DNA from: JAFGDI01 sp963667715 | GTDB lineage: Bacteria > Planctomycetota > Phycisphaerae > Sedimentisphaerales > SM23-30 | Direction of reading: 5' to 3' | Assembly: GCA_963667715.1 (NCBI GenBank) | Contig: OY763926.1 | Coordinates: forward strand, 496,001 to 560,000 | DNA length: 64,000 nucleotides | Notes under the pieces: model-generated | Told to the model about the DNA's origin: nothing | Databases searched by the model: none | What the model saw: only the letters and a program-made list of their open reading frames with translations | Shown here: in pieces, positions 16,391 through 25,369 of the stretch | Layout: every line of letters begins with the position of its first letter | How positions within the stretch are numbered: the stretch's first letter is position 1 | Translations under genes and position numbers: made by a program

Positions 16391-16927
16391 TTGGATAATT
16401 CTGATAAAACCAGTACAGAGCATTTTCTGAGCCTGCTAACTCCAGTTCAGGGCAGGATCTTTGCGTATATTCTCAGCAGATGGCCGAATAAGGCTGATGC
16501 CGAAGATCTTATGCAGGATTCTATCACTACGATGTGGAATAAGTTTGGCGACTACAAGCCCGGCACCGATTTCCAGGCTTGGGCTATCACAATTGCAAAG
16601 TATAAGGTTCTTAATTTCAGACGCAAGAATCTCAGGAGTCCGGTTTGTTTCAATAATCAGGCTCTTGAAGCACTCGACGGCCATGCTGAAGATTTCCTCA
16701 AGCAGTACGATTATCGTATGGGAGCTCTCGCTGGCTGTGTCAAAAAGCTCCGTGAAGCAGATCGCAAACTCGTCGAAATGAAATATCTTCGCGAATATCC
16801 CGTTGCCAGAATAGCTGAACGCTATGATGTGACCACTCGCATGATATATAAAACCCTCTCTAAAATCCATAACACTCTTATGCATTGTGTTCGCAGAACG
16901 CTGGCAGAATCGAGGGTGTATGAGTAA
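16391..16927 (+). CDS. RNA polymerase sigma-70-like factor, Rhodopirellula/Verrucomicrobium ECF-type
   Basis: 178 residues. Region 2 is near residues 15-85 (ADAEDLMQDSITTMWNKF, then FQAWAITIAKYKVLNFRR). Region 4 is near 115-170 (LREADRKLVEMKYLREYPV, then a helix-turn-helix VARIAERYDVTTRMIYKTL). Regions 1 and 3 are absent, so it is ECF-like. A TTG start at 16391 is used: AAGGA lies 12 bases upstream and no ATG precedes the conserved part. The stop overlaps the start of the FecR-type gene by 8 bases, so translation is coupled, which is typical of a sigma/anti-sigma pair. It probably directs transcription of the following GH31 genes and may also act on the upstream GH43. Confidence 0.9.
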   Translation: MDNSDKTSTEHFLSLLTPVQGRIFAYILSRWPNKADAEDLMQDSITTMWNKFGDYKPGTDFQAWAITIAKYKVLNFRRKNLRSPVCFNNQALEALDGHAEDFLKQYDYRMGALAGCVKKLREADRKLVEMKYLREYPVARIAERYDVTTRMIYKTLSKIHNTLMHCVRRTLAESRVYE

Positions 16928-18599
16928 TAAACATTTCAATGAAGCTCATTTTTCCGAATTGCTGCTATTGGCTTTTGAGGGAAAAATACACGAAAAAGAC
17001 TTTGCTCTTGTACAGGAATGGATAATCAATGAGCCAAAAGCTCGTGATCAGTATTACGAATTCCTGACTACCTATATGGCATTTACCTCCTACGGCAGTG
17101 CTGGCATTGCGGCATTATGTTCTGATGCCAAAGACGATGATGTACTTGATCTATTGCAGACTCTTGCTTCTGGTGAAGATGAAGCACCTACTATTGACGT
17201 TCCGAATTCTAAACCGGCTCCTCAAATAGTAGAAACTGTCAGCAAACCGCAGGTTCGTAAGGATAATAAGTTTTATTTATTCAGTTTATATACTGCGGTA
17301 ATAAGTGCAGCTGCTATGCTGCTGTTTATTATCACTCTTCAGTTTGTACCTAAAGAAACCGGCCGTGAAGTTGCCACCCTGACGGACACTATGTATGCTC
17401 AGTGGGTTGCTGGCGATCTGGCAATGAAACCTGGTTCTCGTCTGCGTACCAGTCACCCGCCGCTAAAACTAGGCAAAGGTTATGCTGAGCTGCTCTTCGA
17501 CAATCAGACATTGCTTACTATTGAAGGCCCTGCCGAATTTGAGATATTAACCAATAATCAGGTTCAGCTCAATTACGGAAAGGTATATGCAGTCGTTTCT
17601 GAGCAGGGTTATGGTTTTACAATCAGTACCGACTCTTCCAAAATAATTGATCTTGGCACAGAGTTTGGTGTCGAGCAGGTAGCCGGACAGGATACAGAGG
17701 TTCACGTAATTAAAGGTAAAACCAATCTGGTTTCCTGGGATAAAGGTAATAAAGCAAATCTACAGATAAATGCCGGTAGTGCTATGCTTATCAGGCATAC
17801 AGATGGTCTGGTTAAAAGGGTGCCGTGTCGTACCGAGATGTTTACCAGACATATAGATTCTGCTCAAAACTTCGCCTGGAAAGGTCAGGATTATCTAGAC
17901 CTGGCTGATATTGTTGGCGGTGGCGACGGCTTTAGAGGTGGTCGCAAAAGCTATGGTATTGATGTTCAAACTGGTCAGTCTCGTGAATTTAGAGATACAC
18001 CAGAGCTTTCCTGTAATACCAAGTATCATGTAGCAAAAGATAGCAAGTATATTGACGGGGTATTTGTACCTAATGGTGCTCACGGCCCTGAAATTATTAC
18101 CTCAACTGGTATTCAATACGATGATTTTCAGATAACTTCTGGTAATACCTGGGGTAATGTTTTCAACGGTGCCTATCACTCTTCTTCTACGGTATCCAGA
18201 CATACTCTGGTTGTTGATGGACGCGAATACGGCTATCGTGACGGCGACTCTGCGATCTGTATGCACAGTAATAAAGGTATAACATTCGATCTTAAGGCGA
18301 TAAGAAAAAGTGTTAGCAGCTTACGTATAGAACGGTTCAGCACCTGGGTTGTTGTTTCTGAGTCTAACAAACCGTATCAGGGGCTTGACGATGGCTACAA
18401 TGTTGATCTGACTGTTATCATAGACGGTAAGGAAAGATTAGCTCGCTCTGGCATTAACAGCCTGACTGGAAAAGTAAATGTAAATGTTCCAATAAAGGAT
18501 AACGATAGATTCCTTACTATCGCCATTACCGAAAGTAATGACGGACTTGGTTTCGACTGGTGTTTCCTTATGGAGCCTAAATTAGAGTTTAGAAATTAG
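16920..18599 (+). CDS. FecR-domain transmembrane protein (anti-sigma-like) with C-terminal beta-sandwich
   Basis: 559 residues from the ATG at 16920, which overlaps the sigma stop and has GAGGG just upstream. An earlier in-frame ATG at 16887 lies inside the sigma gene. Cytoplasmic part 1-117 begins with a short helical sigma-binding-like region (LLLLAFEGKI, WIINEPKARDQYYEFL). One membrane helix is near 118-144. A FecR domain follows (about 165-275; AELLFDNQTLLTIEGPAEF, IIDLGTEFGVE). The C-terminal 220 residues look like an NPCBM-type beta-sandwich (ITFDLKAIRKSV, GFDWCFLMEP), which may sense carbohydrate. The natural inference is an envelope sensor that holds or releases the sigma factor when glycan is present. 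Confidence 0.85.
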   Translation: MSNKHFNEAHFSELLLLAFEGKIHEKDFALVQEWIINEPKARDQYYEFLTTYMAFTSYGSAGIAALCSDAKDDDVLDLLQTLASGEDEAPTIDVPNSKPAPQIVETVSKPQVRKDNKFYLFSLYTAVISAAAMLLFIITLQFVPKETGREVATLTDTMYAQWVAGDLAMKPGSRLRTSHPPLKLGKGYAELLFDNQTLLTIEGPAEFEILTNNQVQLNYGKVYAVVSEQGYGFTISTDSSKIIDLGTEFGVEQVAGQDTEVHVIKGKTNLVSWDKGNKANLQINAGSAMLIRHTDGLVKRVPCRTEMFTRHIDSAQNFAWKGQDYLDLADIVGGGDGFRGGRKSYGIDVQTGQSREFRDTPELSCNTKYHVAKDSKYIDGVFVPNGAHGPEIITSTGIQYDDFQITSGNTWGNVFNGAYHSSSTVSRHTLVVDGREYGYRDGDSAICMHSNKGITFDLKAIRKSVSSLRIERFSTWVVVSESNKPYQGLDDGYNVDLTVIIDGKERLARSGINSLTGKVNVNVPIKDNDRFLTIAITESNDGLGFDWCFLMEPKLEFRN

Positions 18600-18636
18600 T
18601 TAAAATAGTAAACATGGTATTAGAGGAAGTTTTGTT

Positions 18637-21600
18637 ATGAGATTAAAACTGCAATTGTTCATTTCTTTTATGCTGATCGCATTTGGCTGTGGTGTTGCTG
18701 CACAAGCTAAGCAAAGCACAAATGTTGTTGGCGATGTACGTGTCCAGGTGCTCTCGCCTACCCTGGTTCGTATTGAGCTTAAAGGCCCTGAGGGTTTTGA
18801 AGATCGCAGTACTTTTCATATTGTAGAACGTGACTGGGATGGTGTCTCAGTTAAAAAGAACGTAGCTGAAGGATATGTTAATCTCACTACTAAAGATTTT
18901 GTTGTAAAAGTTCCTCAGGATGGCAAAGGACTCGACGGTATTGTTATAAATAATACTGACGGCGAGCTTCTTTGGGAAATGCCTCAGGAGTCAGCTAGCT
19001 ATACTGCTATCAAATGTCGTTGGGTTGGCAGTGGTGATGCTTACCTTTGCGATAGCGGCGACAAAGTTGGTTATGGTCCAAGTGTAGCCGACGATACCTA
19101 TCTATGGAAGGTCGAAAGTATCGATGGGTATACAAGAATAAGTAATAAAGCTACTGGCGATTATGTCAACATTGAAAACAATCTTGAATATGTTGAATGT
19201 ACACCGGTAGAGGGTCACTGGACAAGTAAAGACTGGCAGGTTAAAACTGTTGAAGGTTATAAAGTACTTACCTGTCGCTGGCCAATGCATAAAGATTTTG
19301 TGCATATTGAAGGCAATAAGGGATATCTCGAACATAGCCCGCTGAATGTTGTTAATGCCGAAGGCAAGACTATGGATAAATGGTGGAGCTGTCTCTGGAG
19401 TATTGGTGGACAGCGTTCTGGTTTCTTCTCTGACAACCGCCGTTGGTTGCCGCATCCAAAAGAAAATACAACTGCCTGGGCTTTCTGTGATACTCCTAGA
19501 TATGTACCTGCTGATTGGGGCTATAATGTTCCTCCTGTCAGTGCTGGTGATGTTAAAGATAATGGCTGGGATCTTGATAATGATTCAGCTGACGTATATG
19601 TATTCCTGCCAAAGGGTGACAGTAAACTCCTGCGTAAAGAGTATATTACTCTGACCGGTAGAACTGACCTTATCCCTCTTTACGGTTTTGGTGCCTGGGA
19701 TAGCAGATACTATCCTTATACTCAGGAATATGCATCTAATAAGATAGACCGCTACCGCGAAGCCGGTATCCCGCTGGATGTATTTGTTGTTGATACTGAC
19801 TGGCGTGTTGGTGCATCTCATGGTTATGGTGTTGCTACCGATCTTTTCCCTGATATGGAAGGCTTCATCCAGGAAGCTCACGACAAAAATCTGCGTGTTA
19901 CTTTTAATGATCATCCAGAACCACAGGGCGATTGTCTTGACAAGGTTGAAGTAGAATATCGTAATGAAGGTCTGCGTAGTAAATTTGATATTGGTATGGA
20001 CTTCTGGTGGTTTGACCGTAACTGGCATACCAGCCTGTTGCCGCCTGCCGGTATCAATAAAGAAGTATTTGGTATGTATATCTTCCATTGGATCACTCAG
20101 GACTACTACAAAAACAGACGCCCATTCCTGATGGCCAACTTCGATGGTATTGATAATGGTATTATTAACCGCCCACCGAATATTGCAGCTCATCGTTATA
20201 ATCTACAGTGGACTGGTGATACTGTAAGTACTTTTGAATCTCTACAGCGTGAGATCCGCAATGCAGTATATGCTGGTGTCTTCGCTCCGTTTGCTTATGT
20301 TAGTACTGACCTCGGTGGTCATATGGGTAAACTCAGTACCGAGCAGTATAGCCGTTGGGTACAGTTTGGCGCTCTCTCACCAAACTTCCGTTTACATTGC
20401 GGTGTTGGTTATACTCGTAATCCTTGGGACTATGATGACTTTGCAATGTCTGTAGTTCGTGATTATGTGAAAATGAGAATGAGACTTATCCCGGTATTCT
20501 ATAACTGGGCCAGAAAGAACTTCGATGAAGGTGAACCTATTCTAAGACGCTGCGACCTGGATTACCCGGAATATGCCGAAGCTGAAGATAATCTTCAGTA
20601 TCTACTTGGTGATGGTATTCTTGTTGCTCCGGTATGTAAGGATTCTACTACAACTACACCGGGCAGCTGGCTCTCAAATAGTGGCAAGTCTGGCCTAAAG
20701 GCAGAGTACTATGATAATAAAACTCTTGCTGGTGATGCTGTTGTTAGTCGTAACGAATCAGAGATCAACTTCAACTGGTATGACAGATCACCTGCCGAAG
20801 GTGTGCCTGCTAATGCCTTCAGTGCAAGGTTCGGCGGTGAGGTTACAGTTAAGGCTGATTTTGATGTTAAGCTTGGCCTGACTGCTGACGATGGCTGTCG
20901 TATGTGGATTGGTGATGAACTTGTAATTGATGCCTGGAAAGACCAGGGGCCAACTACCTACTGGGCAAAAGGTAACTATAAAAAAGGTCAGACCTACCCG
21001 ATTACAATTGAATATTATGAAAACACTGCCGGTGCTGTCTGTGTACTAAGCAGCTGCAAGGTTGAAGAAGCTCAGATAAACAAACGTGACCTGTGGCTGC
21101 CTCCTGGAACCTGGGTTGATTGCTGGACTGGCAAAAAGGTAACTGGGCCAAAGACTCTCACTCGCTCTACACCGGTCAGAGAAATGCCTCTCTATGTTAA
21201 AGCCGGTACTATCGTAACTCTGGCTCCTGATATGCAGTACACAGAAGAAAAGCCTTGGGATAATATCACTTTGGATATTTATCCTGCCAGCAGTACTCCT
21301 GCCAGCTCAAGACTTTACGAAGATGACCGCATGAGTAATGAATATAGAGACGGCAAGTGCCGAGAAACATATTTCACCTGTTCTGCTAATGAGAAAAAGA
21401 ATACTGTTAAGGTTGATATCTCAGCAGGTAAGGGCAGCTATGATGGTGCTTACAGTCAGCGTGGCTGGACTGTTCGTCTGCGTCAGCCGCTAGATTGGAC
21501 AGGTAGTTACAAGGTCAAGAGCGTAAAGGTTGATGGCAAGAAAGTGCCGTTCAAGATGATCGCTCGCGATGAAAATGCTATGCCGTTCAGTGTTACTGGC

Positions 21601-21696
21601 GGTGCTGCTGATTCTGAACTCTGCCAGATAACACTTGATGCCAAGTCTGTTAAAAAGGCAAGATCTGTTGAAGTTAAGTATGTTTCTATAAAGTAA
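18637..21696 (+). CDS. Exported GH31 family glycoside hydrolase with PA14 insert (copy 1)
   Basis: 1019 residues. It has a signal peptide (1-24). The N-terminal GH31 beta domain is interrupted near residues 125-255 by a repeat-bearing insert (paired motifs DYVNIENNLEYVECTP and DFVHIEGNKGYLEHSP). The catalytic barrel (about 330-640) has the probable nucleophile Asp460 in FWWFDRNWH and the acid/base Asp528 in WTGDTVSTFESL. A PA14-type domain (about 686-810, GLKAEYYDN, DDGCRMWIGDELVIDAW) is inserted before the final beta domain (LWLPPGTWVDCW). GH31 covers alpha-glucosidases, alpha-xylosidases and transglucosylases. Next to GH43 and esterases, alpha-xylosidase is attractive but unproven. Unlike copy 2 it has no dockerin-like tail. 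Confidence 0.92.
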   Translation: MRLKLQLFISFMLIAFGCGVAAQAKQSTNVVGDVRVQVLSPTLVRIELKGPEGFEDRSTFHIVERDWDGVSVKKNVAEGYVNLTTKDFVVKVPQDGKGLDGIVINNTDGELLWEMPQESASYTAIKCRWVGSGDAYLCDSGDKVGYGPSVADDTYLWKVESIDGYTRISNKATGDYVNIENNLEYVECTPVEGHWTSKDWQVKTVEGYKVLTCRWPMHKDFVHIEGNKGYLEHSPLNVVNAEGKTMDKWWSCLWSIGGQRSGFFSDNRRWLPHPKENTTAWAFCDTPRYVPADWGYNVPPVSAGDVKDNGWDLDNDSADVYVFLPKGDSKLLRKEYITLTGRTDLIPLYGFGAWDSRYYPYTQEYASNKIDRYREAGIPLDVFVVDTDWRVGASHGYGVATDLFPDMEGFIQEAHDKNLRVTFNDHPEPQGDCLDKVEVEYRNEGLRSKFDIGMDFWWFDRNWHTSLLPPAGINKEVFGMYIFHWITQDYYKNRRPFLMANFDGIDNGIINRPPNIAAHRYNLQWTGDTVSTFESLQREIRNAVYAGVFAPFAYVSTDLGGHMGKLSTEQYSRWVQFGALSPNFRLHCGVGYTRNPWDYDDFAMSVVRDYVKMRMRLIPVFYNWARKNFDEGEPILRRCDLDYPEYAEAEDNLQYLLGDGILVAPVCKDSTTTTPGSWLSNSGKSGLKAEYYDNKTLAGDAVVSRNESEINFNWYDRSPAEGVPANAFSARFGGEVTVKADFDVKLGLTADDGCRMWIGDELVIDAWKDQGPTTYWAKGNYKKGQTYPITIEYYENTAGAVCVLSSCKVEEAQINKRDLWLPPGTWVDCWTGKKVTGPKTLTRSTPVREMPLYVKAGTIVTLAPDMQYTEEKPWDNITLDIYPASSTPASSRLYEDDRMSNEYRDGKCRETYFTCSANEKKNTVKVDISAGKGSYDGAYSQRGWTVRLRQPLDWTGSYKVKSVKVDGKKVPFKMIARDENAMPFSVTGGAADSELCQITLDAKSVKKARSVEVKYVSIK

Positions 21697-22031
21697 GAAT
21701 ACGATATAATGTTTTATTTGGCCGGGGCGGCCTCTGCTGTCCCGGCTGATATAAACCTTATGAACACCAGGAATTCGCCTGGGATATATTGGACATATTT
21801 GCATTGATGTGCAATTGCGGAAAATATTGCTGCAATTGTCTGCGGAGAATGTATGTCTGTCTGATCTTGCATGGAGGAAGTTGAATAATATTATTGTCAG
21901 TAATATTATTCAACGATACATATTCAGGCCCAAGAGGATGATGGTTGGCCAATGATTTTAACCCATGATTAAATGGCTTACGGAGTTTCTGCGCCCACGG
22001 TACGCGCAGACTGAGTACAGGAGAGAATAAG
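21697..22031 (+). other. Highly structured intergenic region between the two GH31 genes
   Basis: 335 bases with no gene but at least four hairpins: gccggg/cccggc (near 21721-21747), ccagg/cctgg (near 21767-21782), gcaattgc/gcaattg (near 21811-21838), and a perfect 13-bp stem TTGAATAATATTA (21881-21893) with its complement (21901-21913). A TATAAT-like sequence lies near 21708. There is no strong T-run, so processing, partial termination or mRNA stabilisation between the two enzymes is more likely than a simple terminator. Confidence 0.55.
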
Positions 22032-25000
22032 ATGTTAAAGAAATTGTCGAGTATCTTTTTATTGGCATTAATGCTATCGCATATTTCTCCCGTTTCCTTG
22101 CAGGCTGAAGTCTCTGAGATTATCGGTGATGTTCGGGTTCAGGTACTCTCTCCTACTCTGGTTAGAATAGAACAGCGTGGTCCGGCCGGCTTTGAAAATA
22201 GAAATACTTTTCATATTGTCGAACGAAACTGGCAGGGTGCAGATATCACCCGCAGTATCTCAAATGGAATTGTTACAATAAATGCCGGAAACTATGCCGT
22301 AAGAGTTCCTGAAAACGCTGCCGATCTGAATGATATTGATATTGTCGATAGTCAGGGCCAGCAGCTTTGGGCTATGCCGTACAGTACTGAATATACAACT
22401 ATCAAATGTCGCTGGGAAGGCACTGGTGTAAAATACCTCTGCGATGACGGCGATATGGTTGGCTATGGCAGTTCCCCGCAGGACGATCGCTACTACTGGA
22501 AAATTGATCAGGCCGATGGCTATGTTACCATCTGTAATAAAGCTACCGGCGAATATATGAATATCGAAAATATGCTCGATTATGTCGAGTGTACGCCGGT
22601 CGAAAGTCATTGGGATAGTAAAAACTGGATTGTTACTGAAACCGAAGGATTTAAACGTCTCCAATGTCGCTGGGGCGAACATATGGATTATATCCATGTT
22701 GAGAATACCGCTGGTTTTGCTCAGCACTCACCAGCTGGTACTACTAATGCCGATGGTACTGATATCCTGCATTGGTGGAGTATTCTTTGGGATGTCTCTG
22801 GTGTTAATTCTTCGTTCTTTAGTAATAACCGCCACTGGCTACCGCATCCAAAAGAAAATACTAAAGCCTGGGCTTTCTGTGATACACCTAGATACGTTCC
22901 CGCACCCTGGGGCTATAATCTGGCTGAATCTGGTGTTGCCAACTATGAAGTCAATGGCTGGGACCTTGACAATGATGCAAGAGATGTGTATGTCTTCCTA
23001 CCCGCTGGCGATGGTCGTCAGCTTCGTAATGATTATATTCGCCTGACCGGTAGAACTGATCTTATACCAATGTATGCCCTCGGCGGCTGGGACAGCAGAT
23101 ACTATCCATATACCCAGCAGGAAGCTCTTGATAAAATTGACCGTTATCGTGCAGAAGAAATACCGCTGGATGTCTTTGTGGTTGATACCGACTGGCGTGT
23201 TGGTGCCTCTCACGGCTACAGCGTCAATACCGACCTCTTCCCGGATATGGAAGGGTTCCTTTCCGATGCTCATGACAATAATGTTATGATAACTTTTAAT
23301 GACCACCCTGAACCACAAGCTGATATCGCTCTTGACCCGGTTGAAGTCGCCTATCGCAACGACGGCCTACGCAGTAAGTTCGATATTGGACTTGACTTCT
23401 GGTGGTTCGATCGTAACTGGCATACCAGCCTTATCCCGCCGTCGGGTATAAATAAAGAAGTTTTTGGTATGTATATTTTCAAGTGGATAACACAAGACTA
23501 CTATCAGGATCGCCGGCCGATCCTTATGGCAAACTTCGATGGTATTGATAATGGCTATCTAAACCGTGCCCCTGATATCGCTGCACATCGCTTTACTATG
23601 CAGTGGACTGGCGATACAACCTGTGACTATGCATCACTTACCCGTGAAGTTGAAAACGCAGTATTCAGCGGTGTTCACGGCCCATTTGCTTATCTCAGTA
23701 CTGACCTTGGCGGCCATCAGGGCACGCCATCTACCGAGCAGTATTGTCGCTGGGTTGAGTTTGGTGCCCTATCTCCTATTTTCCGCCTGCACTGTACCGC
23801 TGGTGTCACTCGTGACCCATGGATGTATGATGAGCCGGCTCTGGATATTGTCCGCGATTATGTCCAGATGAGAATGAGACTTATGCCGCTGCTCTATAAT
23901 TCTGCCAGAGATAATTACGATTCCGGCGAACCAATCCTTCGTCGCTGCGACCTTGATTACCCAGAGTTTATCGAAGCTGAAACTAACCTGCAATATTTAC
24001 TCGGTAAAGGTATATTGGCCGCACCGGTTTGCGAAGGCTCTGGTGATGCGGTTTCCGGCTCATGGCTAAGAACATCTACTGGTGCCAGCGGAATTGATGC
24101 CCGCTATTATGCTAATATGACATTGTCTGGCGTTCCGGTACTGGAAACAGTTGAAGGTAATATTGATCATAACTGGCGGCAGTCGAGCCCGAACGCTATT
24201 GTTCCGATTGATGGTTTTAGTGCTCGTTATAGTGGTGTTATTACTTCGGGAGCAAATATAGCTGTTGAGCTTGGCCTTATATCAGATGATGGTTGTCGTA
24301 TGTGGTTAAATGATCAGCTGGTGGTTGATCAGTGGCAGGATCAGGCAGAAATAGCCTGCTGGTCTGGTGAAATAATACAACCCGGTGAAAGTGCCAGCCT
24401 GAAGGTTGAGTATTTTGAAAACGCTGGTGATGCTGTTTGTAGATTAGTATGGCGTGCAGTTGATGGAAATATCAGCAGAGACCTCTGGCTGCCTCCGGGA
24501 ACCTGGGTTGATTGCTGGAATGGGAAGTTGCAAACCGGCCCAGCGAATATTTCTCGTAGTACCAGTATTAGTGAGCTGCCGCTATATGTCAAAGCTGGTA
24601 CTATTGTAACACTTGCTGAAGATATGGCTTATACCAACCAAAAGCCATGGGATACCATGATTCTGGATATCTATCCAGGCTCTGATATCGCTCAGGCAAG
24701 GATCTATGAAGACGATCGCATGAGTAATGATTATGCTTCTGGTGCCTATCGCACAACTAATTGTAGTGCATTAGTAAATGACGCTCAGCATAGTGTAAAC
24801 GTTGCTATTTCGCCAGCCGAGGGAACCTATCCTGACGCTGTCAGCCAGAGAAGCTGGAAACTTCGACTGCGTACTCCTTTCAATTGGCACGAACCTTACA
24901 GGGTGAGTTCAGTTAAAGTTAATGGCAATGTTGTCACATTTAATAAGATTGCACGTGACCCGGCCGCTATGCCGTTTGCTGTCGATGGTGGTGCTCGTGA

Positions 25001-25277
25001 TAGCGATATTGTTCTCATCGAACTGCCGGCTAGTGCGGTTACAGAAGCTAAAGCTATTGAAATTCTCTATGAGCTTGACTGGCGGCGTTCTGATCTTGAT
25101 GCCAGTGGCTTTGTTGATATAGCTGATGTGGCTGAGCTGGTTTCCAGCTGGCTTATGCTAAACTGTGGATTAAATAATTGGTGTAATGGTGCTGATATTG
25201 ACCATGATGGAAAGGTCGGTATGGTCGATGTCGCGATGATGCTGGAGGATTTCGGAAAGGGGGATGGCCTGGAGTAA
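22032..25277 (+). CDS. Exported GH31 family glycoside hydrolase with PA14 and dockerin-like domains (copy 2)
   Basis: 1081 residues, a tandem paralogue of the preceding gene. The probable catalytic Asp460 (FWWFDRNWH) and Asp528 (WTGDTTCDYASL) fall at exactly the same residue numbers as in copy 1, so there is no net insertion or deletion over the first half. It has the same insert near 125-255 (YMNIENMLDYVECTP) and a PA14 domain near 690-815. It differs in its C terminus, where about 60 residues form two dockerin-like calcium loops (DLDASGFVDIADVAEL and DIDHDGKVGMVDVAMM). AGGAGA lies 7 bases before the ATG. The two copies probably act on related linkages, copy 2 perhaps anchored or assembled through its dockerin-like tail. 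Confidence 0.92.
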   Translation: MLKKLSSIFLLALMLSHISPVSLQAEVSEIIGDVRVQVLSPTLVRIEQRGPAGFENRNTFHIVERNWQGADITRSISNGIVTINAGNYAVRVPENAADLNDIDIVDSQGQQLWAMPYSTEYTTIKCRWEGTGVKYLCDDGDMVGYGSSPQDDRYYWKIDQADGYVTICNKATGEYMNIENMLDYVECTPVESHWDSKNWIVTETEGFKRLQCRWGEHMDYIHVENTAGFAQHSPAGTTNADGTDILHWWSILWDVSGVNSSFFSNNRHWLPHPKENTKAWAFCDTPRYVPAPWGYNLAESGVANYEVNGWDLDNDARDVYVFLPAGDGRQLRNDYIRLTGRTDLIPMYALGGWDSRYYPYTQQEALDKIDRYRAEEIPLDVFVVDTDWRVGASHGYSVNTDLFPDMEGFLSDAHDNNVMITFNDHPEPQADIALDPVEVAYRNDGLRSKFDIGLDFWWFDRNWHTSLIPPSGINKEVFGMYIFKWITQDYYQDRRPILMANFDGIDNGYLNRAPDIAAHRFTMQWTGDTTCDYASLTREVENAVFSGVHGPFAYLSTDLGGHQGTPSTEQYCRWVEFGALSPIFRLHCTAGVTRDPWMYDEPALDIVRDYVQMRMRLMPLLYNSARDNYDSGEPILRRCDLDYPEFIEAETNLQYLLGKGILAAPVCEGSGDAVSGSWLRTSTGASGIDARYYANMTLSGVPVLETVEGNIDHNWRQSSPNAIVPIDGFSARYSGVITSGANIAVELGLISDDGCRMWLNDQLVVDQWQDQAEIACWSGEIIQPGESASLKVEYFENAGDAVCRLVWRAVDGNISRDLWLPPGTWVDCWNGKLQTGPANISRSTSISELPLYVKAGTIVTLAEDMAYTNQKPWDTMILDIYPGSDIAQARIYEDDRMSNDYASGAYRTTNCSALVNDAQHSVNVAISPAEGTYPDAVSQRSWKLRLRTPFNWHEPYRVSSVKVNGNVVTFNKIARDPAAMPFAVDGGARDSDIVLIELPASAVTEAKAIEILYELDWRRSDLDASGFVDIADVAELVSSWLMLNCGLNNWCNGADIDHDGKVGMVDVAMMLEDFGKGDGLE

Positions 25278-25369
25278 AATAGTATCTTTTGGAATGATTA
25301 TGGAAGTTAGTGAAAGGCAGGAGTTTGCCTTGACGTTTTAAATCTTATCTTTGATTAAGGAGATGGATT

